Origin: Burkholderiales bacterium | GTDB taxonomy: Bacteria > Pseudomonadota > Gammaproteobacteria > Burkholderiales > Usitatibacteraceae | NCBI GenBank assembly: GCA_025350945.1 | Contig: JANXWW010000252.1 | Coordinates: 1 to 6,974, forward strand | Direction of reading: 5' to 3' | DNA length: 6,974 nucleotides | Shown here: one piece after another, positions 5,695-6,974 of the stretch | Layout of the letters: each line of letters begins with the position of its first letter | How positions within the stretch are numbered: position 1 is the stretch's first letter | Position numbers and translations under genes: made by a program | Notes under the pieces: generated by a model | What the model was told of the DNA's origin: nothing | Database searches by the model: none | What the model saw: only the letters and a program-made list of their open reading frames with translations

Positions 5695-5716
5695 CGCACC
5701 TAAAACGCACCTAAAA
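5695..5716. repeat. Perfect 11-bp tandem repeat CGCACCTAAAA
   Basis: Two exact copies abut at 5695-5705 and 5706-5716, ending 26 bases before the GTG start of the downstream gene. The 11-bp period places both copies on about the same face of the helix. The second copy overlaps a TAAAAT that could be a -10 element, so a regulator bound here could block transcription. Confidence 0.7.
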
Positions 5717-5742
5717 TTTTGTAAGCTGGATATTTAATAGCT

Positions 5743-6597
5743 GTGTCTGAAACCACCAACCCAACGTCGAAAGCAACAGAAAAGCTGCTCGAAACCGCCG
5801 CGCGCGTGCTGTCGCCCCTGGTGCGACTGCTGATTGCGCGTGGCGTGACGTTTCAGATGGCGAGTGAGTTGTTGAAACGCGTTTATGTAAAGGCAGCGCA
5901 AAAACATTTTGTGGGCGACGTTGAGGCAACCGGCACTCAACTTTCTTTGCTAACGGGGCTTAACAGGAAGGAGATTCGCAGGCTTACGTCAGACGATACA
6001 GCGAAAGAAGTTGAACCAATAGCTTCGTTCGCCTCCGCTGTTCATACTGTGTGGCGCACTCAACGCCGCTGGCGTGACAAAAACGGAAAGCCTAAGATGC
6101 TACCGCGCCGAAGCGCCAGCCACCTACTATCGTTCGATAGCCTCGTAAGAACAGTGACGACCGATCATCGACCCAGTGCTATATTTGAAGAATTGATGCG
6201 TCTCAAGTACATCGAAGTGGACGACAGTGAAAACGTTTTGCTCAAGGCGGATTCTTTCCTCGCAACGCCTGAGGCCGACGATAAGCTCTCGCGAATGTCA
6301 GAGACTTTAGAAGATCACATGTCTGCATCCATTGCAAATGTTTTAGACACAGCTCCAAAATTTCTTGACCGTTTTATTTTTGGCGATGAGATGTCTCACG
6401 CGTCAGCCGAAGCACTCCAAAATCTAGCACGACGCGAATGGGATAAAACTCAAGATAAGCTAATCGAACAAGCTATTGCTTCTGAAGAGTTCGACGCAGC
6501 CAGCGGTGAAAAAAATAGCACACGGATTCGCGTAGGAATGTATTTTTATTCAGAGGCATCATTGCCTCCCAGCATTAAGAAAGAGAGCAAGTTATGA
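5743..6597 (+). CDS. DUF6502-type protein, putative winged-helix regulator
   Basis: This 284-aa protein matches my memory of the DUF6502 family, which is found mainly in proteobacteria and has no proven function. The marks are LLETAARVLSPLVRLLIARG (15-34), followed by VTFQMASELLKRVYVKAA (35-52), GTQLSLLTGLNRKEIRRL (64-81), WRDKNGKPKMLP (110-121), and SFDSLVRTV ... IFEELMRLKYIEVDDSENVLLKADSF (about 130-171). The first part reads like a helix-turn-helix (recognition around LSLLTGLNRKEIRRL), which suggests DNA binding; this is inference. There is no signal peptide or membrane segment, so it is probably cytoplasmic. The start is GTG at 5743. An in-frame TAA at 5722-5724 and the conserved LSPLVRLL near residue 23 leave no other sensible start, although the ribosome site is weak (GGA at 5728). 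Its stop overlaps the next gene's ATG (ATGA at 6594-6597), a sign of translational coupling. Its codons use more A/T than proS. Confidence 0.8.
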   Translation: MSETTNPTSKATEKLLETAARVLSPLVRLLIARGVTFQMASELLKRVYVKAAQKHFVGDVEATGTQLSLLTGLNRKEIRRLTSDDTAKEVEPIASFASAVHTVWRTQRRWRDKNGKPKMLPRRSASHLLSFDSLVRTVTTDHRPSAIFEELMRLKYIEVDDSENVLLKADSFLATPEADDKLSRMSETLEDHMSASIANVLDTAPKFLDRFIFGDEMSHASAEALQNLARREWDKTQDKLIEQAIASEEFDAASGEKNSTRIRVGMYFYSEASLPPSIKKESKL

Positions 6598-6974
6598 GAA
6601 ATCTCCCCCAAACGTGTGCCACATGGGTTGCTGAACCAACTCGCAATATGAACAAATTTAAAACGGCAGCAACATTAGCATGCGCTTTACTCGGCTTAGC
6701 TCTAATGGGCTGCGAAGGAGAAGCAAAAGTTGGCACGGGCGGCACCGGCAGCCCCGTCCCCTCTGACGCGGCCGCCTCCAGCGGCCCGGTCACTGGTATT
6801 AGCCCGCTTGGCGTTGCGGGTACGTCGCTCGATACCGTCAACGTCAACGCGCTCCTGAACGCAGCCGGTACGCGCCCATCCACGGAACTTCGGCTGGGGA
6901 TGACCGTTGATGCTACGGCTGACCTTTTCACCGCAACCACCGAGGGCAAGGCCAAAATTATTGTGGCGCAGAGT
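6594..6974 (+). CDS. DUF5666-type lipoprotein, N-terminal part (cut by window edge)
   Basis: The frame is open for 127 codons from the ATG at 6594 to the window end. From Met19 (ATG at 6648) the sequence MNKFKTAATLACALLGLALM then GC is a bacterial lipoprotein signal, with the lipobox LMGC and lipidated Cys40, so the product should be anchored to a membrane facing the periplasm or outside. After it come the glycine-rich VGTGGTGSPVP, SGPVTGISPLGVAGTSLDTV and LRLGMTVDATADLFTATTEG. The GPVTG ... LRLGMTVD pattern is that of DUF5666 repeats, small beta domains of unknown function. The start is ambiguous. The ATG at 6594 overlaps the upstream stop and has AGAGAG seven bases before, while the ATG at 6648 gives a normal-length signal peptide but no ribosome site. 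The close coupling with the DUF6502-type gene points to a shared job, unknown to me. Confidence 0.75.
   Translation, partial: MRNLPQTCATWVAEPTRNMNKFKTAATLACALLGLALMGCEGEAKVGTGGTGSPVPSDAAASSGPVTGISPLGVAGTSLDTVNVNALLNAAGTRPSTELRLGMTVDATADLFTATTEGKAKIIVAQS

Larger units (their letters stand above)
5329..5742. promoter_or_regulatory. AT-rich divergent control region between secreted-protein pair and DUF6502-type gene
   Basis: These 414 bases must hold the promoters of both divergent units. They are richer in A and T than the flanking genes, especially 5450-5740. TTGCAT occurs five times in the same orientation (5347, 5454, 5482, 5561, 5636), twice as part of a longer direct repeat. A 13-bp palindrome, two weak inverted repeats (5548-5568; 5594-5619, CAGGGATC ... 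GATCCTG with a bulge) and an 11-bp tandem repeat are present. No convincing -35/-10 pair was found; TAAAAT at 5712-5717 is a possible -10 for the plus-strand gene. An open frame at 5492-5737 exists but shows no gene-like features. Confidence 0.5.

Noticed and set aside
5492..5737. Plus-strand open frame of 81 codons in the intergenic region
   Set aside because: GTG start inside a palindrome, AT-rich composition with scattered Cys/Lys and no domain or ribosome site; more likely non-coding.
6575..6955. Minus-strand open frame of 126 codons at the right edge
   Set aside because: It is the shadow of the plus-strand lipoprotein gene, which has a lipobox and DUF5666-like repeats.

Overview
The window looks like chromosomal DNA of a betaproteobacterium (Burkholderiales or a close relative). 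The reasons are the divergent rppH / proS pair, the bacterial-type ProRS sequence, and a DUF6502-type regulator followed by a DUF5666-type lipoprotein gene, a pairing I associate with this group. This placement is from recall of families and gene order, not from a search. No RNA gene, CRISPR array, transposase or phage gene was seen.

Layout. Positions 1-632 (minus, running off the left edge) hold the N-terminal 210 codons of a DNA ligase-associated MBL-fold exonuclease. Positions 645-1376 (minus) encode the RNA pyrophosphohydrolase RppH, here with a long histidine-rich C-terminal tail made by an in-frame 12-bp tandem repeat. The two genes are 12 bases apart and are probably co-transcribed. 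A divergent promoter region (1377-1525) separates rppH from proS (1526-3274, plus), the prolyl-tRNA synthetase. After proS come two hairpins, the second a strong and probably bidirectional terminator at 3349-3376.

Positions 3548-5328 (minus) hold two tandem, overlapping-to-abutting paralogous genes for secreted proteins of about 283 and 305 residues. They share a signal peptide, four cysteines and a W-[FY]-D-P-x-T-S-G-S-G ... WYLYD module. I recognise the module as related to one common in secreted proteobacterial proteins, but it has no known function. Their low similarity outside the motifs suggests an old duplication.

Positions 5329-5742 are an AT-rich divergent intergenic region with several repeats that could be operators: a repeated TTGCAT motif, a 10-bp direct repeat, a 13-bp palindrome, and an 11-bp perfect tandem repeat just before the next gene. 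Positions 5743-6597 (plus) encode a DUF6502-type protein, and an ATGA overlap leads into a lipoprotein gene of DUF5666 type that runs off the right edge.

Working together: exonuclease plus RppH is nucleic-acid maintenance, and proS is translation housekeeping. The right half is accessory: a secreted protein pair facing a putative regulator / lipoprotein pair across a shared repeat-rich control region. No recognisably new defence or mobile system is visible. The least-explained items are the paralogous secreted pair, the His-rich RppH tail and the repeat-rich divergent region.
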